Shown here piece after piece: positions 52,402-60,423 of a stretch of 64,000 nt of DNA. Position numbers and translations under genes: made by a program. The DNA is from Marinobacter pelagius. Its GTDB lineage: Bacteria; Pseudomonadota; Gammaproteobacteria; Pseudomonadales; Oleiphilaceae. Under the pieces are notes generated by a model. That model searched no databases and was not told where the DNA came from. It worked only from the letters and a program-made list of their open reading frames with translations. The stretch covers positions 1-64,000 of the forward strand of contig NZ_QNRO01000008.1 of assembly GCF_003315345.1 (NCBI RefSeq). The letters run 5' to 3'. How positions within the stretch are numbered: the stretch's first letter is position 1; each line of letters begins with the position of its first letter.

Positions 52402-53276
52402 ATCTGAAGCATGTTGAGAGCTTCATCGCGGTGGCGGAAGCGGGCAGCTTTCGTGATGCCGCCGTCCGCTCGGCTCGGTCCCAGCCGCTGCTCTCCCAGC
52501 ATATCCTTAAACTGGAAGCGGAACTTGGTGTGCGCCTATTGGAGCGGCAGAACAATGGCTGTTATCCCACGCCCCGGGGAGAAGCTTTCCTGACTTACGC
52601 CCAAAGTCTGCTGAAATTAGCACGGCATGCCCGGAAAGCCACTGGAGAGGGACAGGTAGCACTGGGCGCGGCATCCAATCCTGGGGTATTTCTGTTGCCG
52701 CCGCTCATCAAAGCGTTTCGTGAGACCCATCCCAACATCGGACTCGACTTTTCCATAGGCTCCAATCCCGACATCACCGATAGATTGTTATCAGGTGAGC
52801 TCGACGTCGCTGTGCTTGAGTGCTGGCAGGACCACCCCGGGTGTGTTGCTGATTCTTGGGGGAACGATGAGCTGGTGATTATTGTTGGTCCTGAGCATTC
52901 TTGGGTGGGACGGAAAACAGTGTCTGCCGAGGCGTTACGGGGTGCGGAGCTGCTGGGTGGCGAACGTGGCAGTGGCACCGGACGCATCCTGCGAGAGTGT
53001 CTGGGAGATATCTCCCAGACAATTCGTGTTCCCATGAATCTGGGCAGCACAGAAGCCGTCAAGCGGGCCGTTGAAGCAGGTCTGGGCATGTCCATTGTGC
53101 TGGCGACGAGCGTAGCCAATGAAGTCCGGGAAGGGCGGCTCGCTGCTCTGCGACTCTGCGACAGACGTATCTACAAACGCCTCTACCTAGCCTACCGCGC
53201 GGAAATGCCCGACACATCCAATGGGCGACTGCTCATAGAATTCCTGGGTGGCCACAAAGCTGGGGCGCAGATCTGA
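52398..53276 (+). CDS. ptxE: LysR-family regulator of the ptx operon
   Basis: A 292-residue LysR regulator. The HTH covers residues 1-60 ([50 protein letters not shown]), followed by an effector-binding domain. It overlaps ptxD by 4 nt (ATGA) and is the fifth gene, exactly as in the ptxABCDE operon of P. stutzeri. It is inferred to regulate the operon or to respond to phosphite; the effector has not been deduced. Confidence 0.88.
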   Translation: MNLKHVESFIAVAEAGSFRDAAVRSARSQPLLSQHILKLEAELGVRLLERQNNGCYPTPRGEAFLTYAQSLLKLARHARKATGEGQVALGAASNPGVFLLPPLIKAFRETHPNIGLDFSIGSNPDITDRLLSGELDVAVLECWQDHPGCVADSWGNDELVIIVGPEHSWVGRKTVSAEALRGAELLGGERGSGTGRILRECLGDISQTIRVPMNLGSTEAVKRAVEAGLGMSIVLATSVANEVREGRLAALRLCDRRIYKRLYLAYRAEMPDTSNGRLLIEFLGGHKAGAQI

Positions 53277-53436
53277 AAATCGGTACGGTTTACCTTCATC
53301 ATTATCCCAAGGTTGGTTTTAGCCTTTATACTCTGTGACGGTAGGCCTTCTTGTTCGAGCTGCCAAATTGATTGGGTTTGATAGCGAATTGGAACTTGCG
53401 CAGCCTGAAAAATGCGTCAGTACTTGGGGCACACAC

Positions 53437-53604
53437 ATGGAAAAACACTCAATGACTAGCTCCAGTAATAGTTCAGCTACGGCATCTACGCGCTCACCCA
53501 AGGCGCAGCGGGTCACTTCCGAAAAGCCATATCGCTTGACGCCATCCGAGATCGAATCGCTGCGGCAAGACTCGATCAAGGCAATGGCGCAACTGATGAA
53601 ATAG
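53437..53604 (+). CDS. Small hypothetical protein
   Basis: A 55-residue, Ser/Thr-rich protein (MEKHSMTSSSNSSATASTRSPKAQ) with a charged helical end (RLTPSEIESLRQDSIKAMAQLMK). The frame is open back to 53335, but the ATG at 53437 gives a more typical start. The end resembles small basic proteins common in marine Gammaproteobacteria; no function is known. No gene was recognised between 53605 and 53812. Confidence 0.4.
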   Translation: MEKHSMTSSSNSSATASTRSPKAQRVTSEKPYRLTPSEIESLRQDSIKAMAQLMK

Positions 53605-53812
53605 GGCTTCTAATTAAACGGGCGTGGACGCCGAGACAGTAATCTCATATCGTCACTTCAATTGGAGCCTCTTGATAACGGTGTATTTGACGGCAAATCG
53701 GCAACACAGGTTGTCGCGGTTCGTGCCGACGTTGTCAGTTAATGCAGACCAACCGAAAGCCATCGTTGGGCGTAGAGGTCACTGTTCTGAAAAACGAAAT
53801 GTCTTTTAAGTG

Positions 53813-54310
53813 ATGGATTTAGGCAGCCGAAAAGATTGGTTGAACTTCATTTGTCTCTCTGAACTTCCAAAAGCTCACCTACCTCGCAATCAAAAAGCTT
53901 GCAAAGCTTGTCCAACGCATCGAGATCAATTCTCTGGGCCGTTTCCTTATATCGTGATCGTCGAGCAGGACTTCGCCAGGTTCGAGAGTATCGCAACGGA
54001 TTGGGGGTTTTGGGACGACACCTACGAGTTTGCGCAAGATCGAAACCAGCGTTATATCGATTCCAACTTCAAGGAAATATGGCTCGAAAAGTACGGCGCG
54101 GATCTACTGAATGTCCGATCCTGGAACGACGGCTGGGATGCCACTCTGATTTCAGAGCAAAGTTCTCTTGATCTTAAGGTATTGGAGCGGATGCCAGACA
54201 ATTTCCGCCAGGATACCGGGGCTGGAATCGTTGTGATCGACGGAAACCCCTTGTTGCTTGGCTTTTCAAAAATAAAGGGGTCGGATGGCCAGCGCCCATC
54301 TGAGGGGTAA
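53813..54310 (+). pseudogene. Hypothetical protein cut by IS66 at its 3' end
   Basis: A 165-residue open frame of unknown function: MDLGSRKDWLNFICLSELP, a CKACPTH Cys pair, then a globular part with many Trp, Asp and Tyr residues (TDWGFWDDTYEFAQDRNQRYID, VRSWNDGWDATLI). Its TAA stop (54308-54310) lies inside the terminal repeat of the IS66 element that starts at 54307, so the natural C-terminus has been replaced or removed. It is listed as broken on that ground. No family was recognised. Confidence 0.5.
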
Positions 54311-54335
54311 GCGTTCATTCCACGACGTAGTTGAC

Positions 54336-54605
54336 CTACTTCACGTCACGCAGAGGCCTCAATAACTCCGGAGAGACCTTGTATTGCTTCCTGCCATCCT
54401 CACCCAGCACGATCACACTCTTGCGGTTGATCTTGGTGACGATCCCCAGTACGGGTCCTTCCCGGCCCTCGAAGGTCACTTTCAGGCCTACCCGCAACTG
54501 GCTTAGCGCCTGGAGATTTTCCTGATCCCTCAGTTCGTCGATGCGCCGGCAGATGTATTGATTCAGTTCCAGCAACTGGTCGATGCTCATGTCTTCAATG
54601 CGCAT
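54336..54605 (-). CDS. IS66-associated accessory protein
   Basis: An 89-residue protein (MRIEDMSIDQLLELNQYICRRIDELRDQENLQALSQLRVGLKVTFEGREGPVLGIVTKINRKSVIVLGEDGRKQYKVSPELLRPL). The first half is helical, the second half looks like a small beta barrel (KOW/SH3-like: GLKVTFEGREGPVLGIVTKINRKSV). It starts inside the 3' end of tnpC (11-nt overlap) and ends before the left terminal repeat, so it belongs to the element. IS66 elements usually have three genes; this fourth gene may help or regulate transposition, or be a passenger. Confidence 0.7.
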   Translation of the reverse strand: MRIEDMSIDQLLELNQYICRRIDELRDQENLQALSQLRVGLKVTFEGREGPVLGIVTKINRKSVIVLGEDGRKQYKVSPELLRPLRDVK

Positions 54606-56223
54606 GAACGGCCTCCGGCTGTTTGCCCTGTCGGTCAGGGTGGCGCAGATCGATCAGTGCCCGTAACGGGTTCTCGGCGAACCGGGTTTTCCAGAGGCGC
54701 GGGGTCAGGTCGCTGACTTCACTGGCCGGGTGCTGGCTGATGCGTTGCAACACGTCCACCAGGTAAGTGTAGGGGTTAATATCGTGCGGTTTGCAGGTAC
54801 TGATCAGGCTCTGGATGATGCCCAGGTGTTCCGCGCCCAGTTCGGTCCAGCAGAACATCCAGTTTTTCTTGCCCATTGGAATGGGGCGTAGCGCCCGTTC
54901 CAGGTGGTTGGTGTCTGGTTGCACGTCCGGGTCTTCCAGGAACACGGTCAGGCTTGCTTCCCGGCTGAGCACGTAGTTCAGGGCTTTGGTCAGTGAGTCG
55001 CTGGGCAGCAGACCCCCTTGCTCCAGCTGATCCCGGCACCACTGGAAGAAGTCGCTGACCACCGCCTTCGAGTGGTCCAACCGGTACTGGCGTTTCTTCT
55101 CGCCGGTCAGCCCTTGAGCTTTGATGGTCTCTTCATTCTGGTACAGCTTCGCGATCCGTTGCAGGGCCTCGGTGACTGTCTCCGGGTAATCCTTCTGTGC
55201 CTCGATAAAGTAACGGCGGCTGTGCACCCAGCACTGGGCGTGGGTGATGTTTCCCTGGGCGGCGGTATACCGGGCATAAGCCGCGTAGCCATCACTGATC
55301 AGCGTGCCGCTGAACTGATCGCTGAGCACCTGTTCGATGTGCGCACGCCCACGGCTGTTTGAGTAGGTGAACACAACCTCGTCGGCATCGCCGTATAACG
55401 GCCAGAACCAACCGGATTTCATTTTGCCCTTTTGCGGGCCTGCCCGGCCCTGATGACCAGCTTTGATGGGCGTTTCATCCATGGCCAGCACCCGGCTGCG
55501 CAGCGCCTTATCGGTCTGGGCATCCACAATGGGGCGCAACAGGTCAATGGCGCGCTTGACCAGGTTTGTCAGGGTGCTGCGGCTGACGGTAATGCCCGCC
55601 TGTTGAATGCGCTGGTGCTGGCGATACAGCGGCAGGTGGAACTGGAACTTGTCCACCAGCAACCCGGCCAGCAGGCTGACATCGGCCAGGCTGTTGTCCA
55701 GCACGTTGAATGGAGCCGGAGTTGTCACCGGCTTCTCGGCTCCTTTGCGCCGGAACACCGGGCGTTCGCATTTGAGCACCACATAGCTGGAGGCCCGCTG
55801 GGCCAGCCGGTAGGTGGTCTTGCTGCCGACCACTTCGTACTGATCGGCCTCTGGGCCGGTCAGCTCCGGTGGCAGGTGTTCAATGACTTCTACCGGCACA
55901 TCGGCAGTAAAGCGCAGGCCGGTATCGTTCAGGCAGTCGTCGTCCCGCTGCTTTTTGCCGGTGCCGCGCTGATAGGCCTTGATGGTGCGTTTTTCTTCAT
56001 CAGCAGGCTGCTCCGGCAGCGGCGCTTCATCTGGCTGGAACAGGCTGTCCTGTCCTGGCAGGTCATACACCTGCTTCTCGGATTTGGGGCCGAACAGCTG
56101 CTTCTTGAACCAGTCCAACTGTCGCTGCATGACCTTAAGTTGTTCACGCAGCAACGCATTCTCCTCAGCCAGGGCCGGGTCGGAAGATGGGTTGGAATGG
56201 GGGGTGGAAGCCATTGAATTCAT
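54595..56223 (-). CDS. tnpC: IS66 transposase TnpC
   Basis: A 542-residue DDE transposase. A leucine-rich coiled coil (ENALLREQLKVMQRQLDWFKKQLFG) precedes the zinc-finger-like N-terminal domain. The catalytic core has AMDETPIKAG (Asp), LISDGYAAY (Asp) and TNHLERALRP (Glu), all intact. The C-terminal IS66_C segment (HDINPYTYLVDVLQRI) is present. ATG 56223 was selected as 28 nt after tnpB; an ATG at 56214 is equally possible. Confidence 0.93.
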   Translation of the reverse strand: MNSMASTPHSNPSSDPALAEENALLREQLKVMQRQLDWFKKQLFGPKSEKQVYDLPGQDSLFQPDEAPLPEQPADEEKRTIKAYQRGTGKKQRDDDCLNDTGLRFTADVPVEVIEHLPPELTGPEADQYEVVGSKTTYRLAQRASSYVVLKCERPVFRRKGAEKPVTTPAPFNVLDNSLADVSLLAGLLVDKFQFHLPLYRQHQRIQQAGITVSRSTLTNLVKRAIDLLRPIVDAQTDKALRSRVLAMDETPIKAGHQGRAGPQKGKMKSGWFWPLYGDADEVVFTYSNSRGRAHIEQVLSDQFSGTLISDGYAAYARYTAAQGNITHAQCWVHSRRYFIEAQKDYPETVTEALQRIAKLYQNEETIKAQGLTGEKKRQYRLDHSKAVVSDFFQWCRDQLEQGGLLPSDSLTKALNYVLSREASLTVFLEDPDVQPDTNHLERALRPIPMGKKNWMFCWTELGAEHLGIIQSLISTCKPHDINPYTYLVDVLQRISQHPASEVSDLTPRLWKTRFAENPLRALIDLRHPDRQGKQPEAVHAH

Positions 56224-56251
56224 GGCCGATATTATACCGGAAGTCCGTCCT

Positions 56252-56596
56252 CTATACCCCTCTAAAACGCTTGAACTGGCGGTATTTTTGCACTTCGATA
56301 CCATCGATCAGCAGTTGCAGATCCGTCAGGGTCAGGGCCCGCTGACCAGAGGCGGATAACGGCACCCGGAACTGCCCCTGCTCCAGGCGCTTGGCCCACA
56401 GGCAATAACCGGTGGCGGTAAAATACAGCATCTTCATCTGGGTCTTGCGACGATTGACGAAGACGAAATACTGGCCGCTGAGCGGGTCGTGCTTCAGCTG
56501 ATTCCGGACCAGCGCGCTCAGGCCCCGGAACGATTTGCGCATGTCCGTGGGTTCGGTGCATAGCCAGATGCGCGCCTGGCTATCGAGCCCGATCAT
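56252..56596 (-). CDS. tnpB_IS66: IS66 accessory protein TnpB (Orf2)
   Basis: A 114-residue IS66 Orf2-like protein: WLCTEPTDMRKSFRGLSALVRNQLKHDPLSGQYFVFVNRRKTQMKMLYF is the family signature. It is required together with TnpA and TnpC for transposition in IS66-type elements. It overlaps tnpA by 4 nt (ATGA). Not related to the RNA-guided TnpB of IS605. Confidence 0.95.
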   Translation of the reverse strand: MIGLDSQARIWLCTEPTDMRKSFRGLSALVRNQLKHDPLSGQYFVFVNRRKTQMKMLYFTATGYCLWAKRLEQGQFRVPLSASGQRALTLTDLQLLIDGIEVQKYRQFKRFRGV

Positions 56597-56883
56597 CCGT
56601 TCTGGCTCAGCCGCAATTCGACGCCGTTGCCCAAGCTCCGCACAATGTTCCAGCCTGGGCCGGAAGATGGAGAGTTGCCCATCAATGACGAGAGATCCAG
56701 AAAACCGGCTTCACCGGAACCTGACGCCTCATCGGTCGACGGGCCGGACAGGCGCTTGCGCCAGTTGCAGAAGCTGGCGTAACCAATATTCTCCTGTTTA
56801 CAAAACTGTGGAGCTGACAAGCCGCTGGCGCGCTGCTGATCAACCAGGGCCTGCCACTGTTCGGGTGTGCGGCGCTTTCTCAT
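56593..56883 (-). CDS. tnpA_IS66: IS66 accessory protein TnpA (Orf1)
   Basis: A 96-residue protein with an HTH-type N-terminal half (RTPEQWQALVDQQRASGLSAPQFCKQENIGYASFCNWRKRL), the standard IS66 TnpA arrangement. It is the first gene of the element. Between it and the right end a hairpin GTAACCTC..GAGGTTAC (56886-56916) may act in regulation. Confidence 0.93.
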   Translation of the reverse strand: MRKRRTPEQWQALVDQQRASGLSAPQFCKQENIGYASFCNWRKRLSGPSTDEASGSGEAGFLDLSSLMGNSPSSGPGWNIVRSLGNGVELRLSQNG

Positions 56884-56956
56884 GGGGGTAACCTCGTGTC
56901 GGAAAATGTGAGGTTACTGTAGGGCGAATTTCAGCCGGGCGGCAGAACGTCCTGAA

Positions 56957-57307
56957 ATGAACGCTTACTGTGAAATCGGGGCGGAGATCCTGGGAGATGA
57001 TGAGTCCGAGCTGCTTGAATTGGCTCGCATAGTGGCGCTGACCCACCATGAGCGCTGGGACGGCACAGGATACCCGGCAGGTCTCAGCGGTGAGGATATT
57101 CCCAGGGTGGGGCGGATTGTTGCCATTGCGGATGTATTTGATGCGCTGACCTCAGAACGGCCTTACAAGCGGGCCTGGACGGTCGGGGATGCGCTGGGTT
57201 TGATCAAGCAGGAAGCCGGGACTCATTTTGATCCTGAGCTGGTAAAGCTGTTTGAGCAGTGCTTGCCCCGGATTCTGGAGATCAAGGAACGCTATGCAGA
57301 ACCCTGA
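56957..57307 (+). pseudogene. HD-GYP domain protein, N-terminus removed by IS66
   Basis: From residue 5 on this is the C-terminal half of an HD-GYP c-di-GMP phosphodiesterase: IGAEILGDDESELLELARIVALTHHERWDGTGYPAGL, GRIVAIADVFDALTSERPYKRAW, and FDPELVKLF. The H-H-x-x-x-D-G-x-G-Y-P segment is intact, but the preceding HD part and any receiver domain are missing. The ATG used (56957) lies within the right terminal repeat of IS66, whose end contributes the first four codons. It does not match the frame on the other side of the element. It probably is not functional. Confidence 0.85.
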
Positions 57308-57353
57308 TAATCAAGGAGTGTATGGCTTAGGTTTTTGATTTTACCCAACTGAA

Positions 57354-59321
57354 TTACTTCATCAGGTAGGTTGAGCGCAGACTGACTTCTTGGTGTGCCG
57401 TTGTGTCAGTCATCTCGCTTACCAGACATGACAGAAAAGAAGTGAAGTCCATCGGTTTGTATGCATAGTATCCTTGCACAAAGTCAGCTTTGTTGCGGGC
57501 GACAATATCCCACTGCATTTTGTTCTCAACACCTTCTATAACAGTTTCGACACTCAGCAAATGAGTTATATCAATGATGCCTCTGAGGAAATGCTCACTA
57601 GCCCGATTGGACTCTATTCGGTTGACAAAATTCCTGTCAATTTTCAGCTTGTCAATCTGGAGTTTTTGCAGATACTCCAAGGAAGAGTAACCGGTACCGA
57701 AATCATCCAGGGCAAGGTTCACGCCAAGCGCCTTTAACTCCTGGAGAATGGGCACCGTTGATTCAAACTCGATACAAGCATTGTCCTCGGTGATTTCAAG
57801 GCAAATGTTGTCCGGTTTCAACCCTGCGGATAACACGGTCGTTTCCAATAGTTCCGGGAGCTCAGATGAAATGAGCGAAGGATTGAGATTAATCGATAGA
57901 AATCCGTCAAACCGTAAAACTGAGCAAATCTGGGAAGCTTCGGAGGCGATCTGTTTAAGCAGCCATTCCCCGAACACTTTGCCGAGCTGGTGATGTTCAC
58001 AGATGTCGACAATAATGTTCGGGGGAACCGATGTGCCGTCTCCAAGCCTGCATCTCAGCAAGACTTCGGCACCAGCAATCGTTTTATTCCGGTCAACGCG
58101 AACGATTGGTTGATAAACGAGTGAGAGACTGAGGTCGGAGAAAGTGTGACCCCGGAAGAAGTGAACCAACTCTCTGAGAACCTTCCTTTTAAATTGGTAT
58201 TCTGAAATCAGATTGTCATCAGCGATGGTCAGGTCCGCGCCTTTGTTTAGCGAGTGACCCAGGGCACGCAACGCGTTCGTGTGCCTGATGCGCCAACTAC
58301 GATTTTCACTGAGTTCTGGGTTGCCGGGATCGGCGCCCATAGCAAACTGAATCGGCACGGTGGAATGCTCGGTTTTCCAGTCAAACGATGAGCGGTCAAG
58401 AATCTTCTGAGCTGCTCTGGCCGGATCTGTGGAGGTGTCCCTTCTAATGATCACAAACTCGCCGTATGACAGATGAACGAGAGTGTCCGTTTCGGAAATG
58501 CAACGTGCCAGCTTTCTCGCGCTTTCGCGAATCAGCGCATCGGTCTCGGAATCGCCGTGGTCGGTTTGAAGTGTCTGAAAGCTTTTGATTTCACACACCA
58601 GGTAAAGGTCATTCTCGGTGACGGCTCTTCTCTGCCTCAGAAAGTGCCGGTTAGGAAGACCTGTCAAAGGGTCTGTTTTGAACTGCTTTTTCAGGTAGAT
58701 CAACGCGAAGAGGAAATAGACCAAACCTGCACTCAGCATTACAAGCAGTAACGTGCGGATTCGGGATACCTGGTTCAGGTCGTGGTCGAACTGTTGGGTG
58801 AGGTTACCGGACTCTCCACCAATCAGGTTATCGATAACGAGTTGATTGATTCCAGTATGAATGGGCCTCCAGTTATTTCTCAATTGCCTGAGCGGGTTCT
58901 CAGCGATTCCGTTTCGTGCCAACCCGGAAACGATGGGATCCAGGGCTTTGAATCGTGTGAAAAGATGCTTGATCTCGGCGACGTTGTCATTGAATCTGCG
59001 TACCGCATAGGTCTCGTCGCTGGTCAGAAGGTATTCAAACCTGCTCCAAAGTACGTCATAACGGATTTTCAGCTTCACCGGTTGTGCAATCCGCGTATCC
59101 GCGAGAATGATCTCCCGGTCGAATGACTTCGCTTCGTCACGAAACTGGGCCAGACTCCAGGAGGCAAGGCGGAGGCCGGACAGCGAGATATCGGCCCGAT
59201 TGCGACCTTCGTAAAAACTGAATCCAATGACCAGTATCAGAAAGCATGTCAATACGAAGACGGAAAAGGTAACACGATGGGAAAAAAGCCGGTAAAGAAG
59301 CGTGGATTCAGTCCCTGGCAT
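57354..59321 (-). CDS. Membrane GGDEF-EAL protein
   Basis: A 655-residue inner-membrane signalling protein. Helix one at about 15-36 and helix two at about 190-210 bracket a 150-residue periplasmic sensor part. The GGDEF-like domain begins TDPLTGLPNRHFLR but its signature is SYGEF, so it is probably no cyclase. The EAL domain keeps GAEVLLR (Glu), INLNPSL (Asn), LEITEDN, LDDFGTGYSSL, KIDRNFV and EGVE, so phosphodiesterase activity is plausible. It overlaps the upstream periplasmic protein gene by 14 nt, suggesting that this partner delivers the signal. Confidence 0.88.
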   Translation of the reverse strand: MPGTESTLLYRLFSHRVTFSVFVLTCFLILVIGFSFYEGRNRADISLSGLRLASWSLAQFRDEAKSFDREIILADTRIAQPVKLKIRYDVLWSRFEYLLTSDETYAVRRFNDNVAEIKHLFTRFKALDPIVSGLARNGIAENPLRQLRNNWRPIHTGINQLVIDNLIGGESGNLTQQFDHDLNQVSRIRTLLLVMLSAGLVYFLFALIYLKKQFKTDPLTGLPNRHFLRQRRAVTENDLYLVCEIKSFQTLQTDHGDSETDALIRESARKLARCISETDTLVHLSYGEFVIIRRDTSTDPARAAQKILDRSSFDWKTEHSTVPIQFAMGADPGNPELSENRSWRIRHTNALRALGHSLNKGADLTIADDNLISEYQFKRKVLRELVHFFRGHTFSDLSLSLVYQPIVRVDRNKTIAGAEVLLRCRLGDGTSVPPNIIVDICEHHQLGKVFGEWLLKQIASEASQICSVLRFDGFLSINLNPSLISSELPELLETTVLSAGLKPDNICLEITEDNACIEFESTVPILQELKALGVNLALDDFGTGYSSLEYLQKLQIDKLKIDRNFVNRIESNRASEHFLRGIIDITHLLSVETVIEGVENKMQWDIVARNKADFVQGYYAYKPMDFTSFLSCLVSEMTDTTAHQEVSLRSTYLMK

Positions 59322-59880
59322 GCTGGCCTCCCAACTTGATTTTATTTAGCTGCCACACCATTAGTTTATGGTAATGCTCGGAGTCCAGTTCTTCTCTCTC
59401 GCTTAAAGGAAGTATGACCCAGTAAGGGCCGCGTTCACGGATCGAGAGGCGGTCACCCTCCTTACGAGTCGCCAGGAGGGCGTCGGCTTCCTTGAGTTCT
59501 CCCATGGTGGTGTGAACGAAGTAGTTGTTCAGGGCGTATAGAGATACCTTGGTGTTGTCCTCGATATCACCTCCGGCCACCGAGTTTAGCAAGTCCGCCA
59601 GCACGGGACCGCTGAACTCTATACTGCCTTTGTAATACGGGGAGTGGGTCTCAATGCTTTGCTGAGGCAGGTTGTCGAGATCATAAGGCGTGAGTTCAAC
59701 CAGAGCCCGCTCGTCCTCAAAGACAATTTTCAGCTTTGGCAGAAAAGCTACTTGTGCCGTCGATGTGGAGGGCAGCAAAAAGAGTAGACAGAGAGCTATG
59801 GCATGACTAATGCGTGAGTGGGCACTGGTTAAATAGAATGGGGCCACGATTTTCCTCTCATAGTCGTCACATATGACCAT
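59308..59880 (-). CDS. Periplasmic protein with a SUOX-like (molybdopterin-enzyme) fold
   Basis: A 190-residue exported protein with a signal peptide near residues 20-42 (ISHAIALCLLFLLPSTSTA). The body (LTPYDLDNLPQQSIETHSPYYKG..EFSGPVLADLLNSVA... TKVSLYALNNYFVHTTMGELKEADALLATRKEGDRLSIRERGPYWVILPLSE) follows the pattern of the oxidoreductase molybdopterin-binding family, but the Cys that binds the cofactor is absent. Such proteins occur beside GGDEF/EAL membrane proteins and may be ligand-binding rather than catalytic. The likely start is ATG 59880 or a Met further in. First gene of the operon with 57354-59321. Confidence 0.65.
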   Translation of the reverse strand: MVICDDYERKIVAPFYLTSAHSRISHAIALCLLFLLPSTSTAQVAFLPKLKIVFEDERALVELTPYDLDNLPQQSIETHSPYYKGSIEFSGPVLADLLNSVAGGDIEDNTKVSLYALNNYFVHTTMGELKEADALLATRKEGDRLSIRERGPYWVILPLSEREELDSEHYHKLMVWQLNKIKLGGQHARD

Positions 59881-60423
59881 TTACTGTAAAAGAAATGAGT
59901 ATTTATTTCCACAATATGCGGTCGTATGCAGTCGGATCTCAAAACGTTAAGAGAGAGCACACCTGGTTGCTTCCGGGAACCGGATAAAAATATTAAAAAA
60001 AACAATAAGGTGGAGTCATAATTCTGAGGGAGGGCTTATACGGAAAGCTCAAGGATGAGGTTTTGCTGATTGCTGTAACTGTAAATCTTAAGCTCAAATT
60101 AGAAATCACCTCGTTCTTTTTGCAAGATTTTGCATATTTTCCGCAGTGACTGATGCATCATTGCGAGTAGCAATGAAGTTTTATGGGCAATGAATACAAA
60201 GCCTTTAAAAAACAGTTGGCTAGGGATCTTATCTGATAGACGGCAGGTACATGCTCAAGATAGGCCAAGCGGAGTGACTTGATAGTTACATCCAACTGAG
60301 GTCTCCGTTTCAAAAAGTACTAAAAAAGAGTAGTGTGTAGAGTTGATAGTGATTGTGCCTCTCCGACCGGAGAGTTGAGCGCGAAGTGAGAGTTAGTATG
60401 CCAGTGAGGTTCAGGGCAGATCT
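59881..60423. other. Divergent promoter region, AT-rich, no gene seen
   Basis: The 543 bp between the periplasmic-protein operon and the PAS-GGDEF-EAL gene are AT-rich with no convincing open frame. Features include AAAAATATTAAAAAAAACAATAAGG (59985-60010) and many short T/A tracts. CTCTCCGACCGGAGAG (60359-60374) is a near-perfect inverted repeat 50 bp before the downstream gene and could be an operator. Nothing else could be assigned. Confidence 0.4.

Larger units (their letters stand above)
54307..56968. mobile_element. IS66-family element, 2,662 bp, no target duplication
   Basis: Terminal repeats GTAAGCGTTCATT at 54307-54319 and its reverse complement AATGAACGCTTAC at 56956-56968 bound the element. 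Matching continues imperfectly for about 25 nt (CCACGACGTAG against TCAGGACGTTC). GTAAGCG is the classic IS66 end. It encodes TnpA, TnpB, TnpC and a small accessory protein, all minus strand. IS66 elements normally make an 8-bp duplication; here TCTGAGGG on the left and TGTGAAAT on the right differ, and both flanking genes are truncated. This points to a deletion or recombination after insertion. Confidence 0.9.

Noticed and set aside
53605..53809. Integron attC-like site (GTTGGGC near 53764)
   Set aside because: Only one core-like heptamer matches; no matching RYYYAAC partner or paired inner sites were found at the expected distance.
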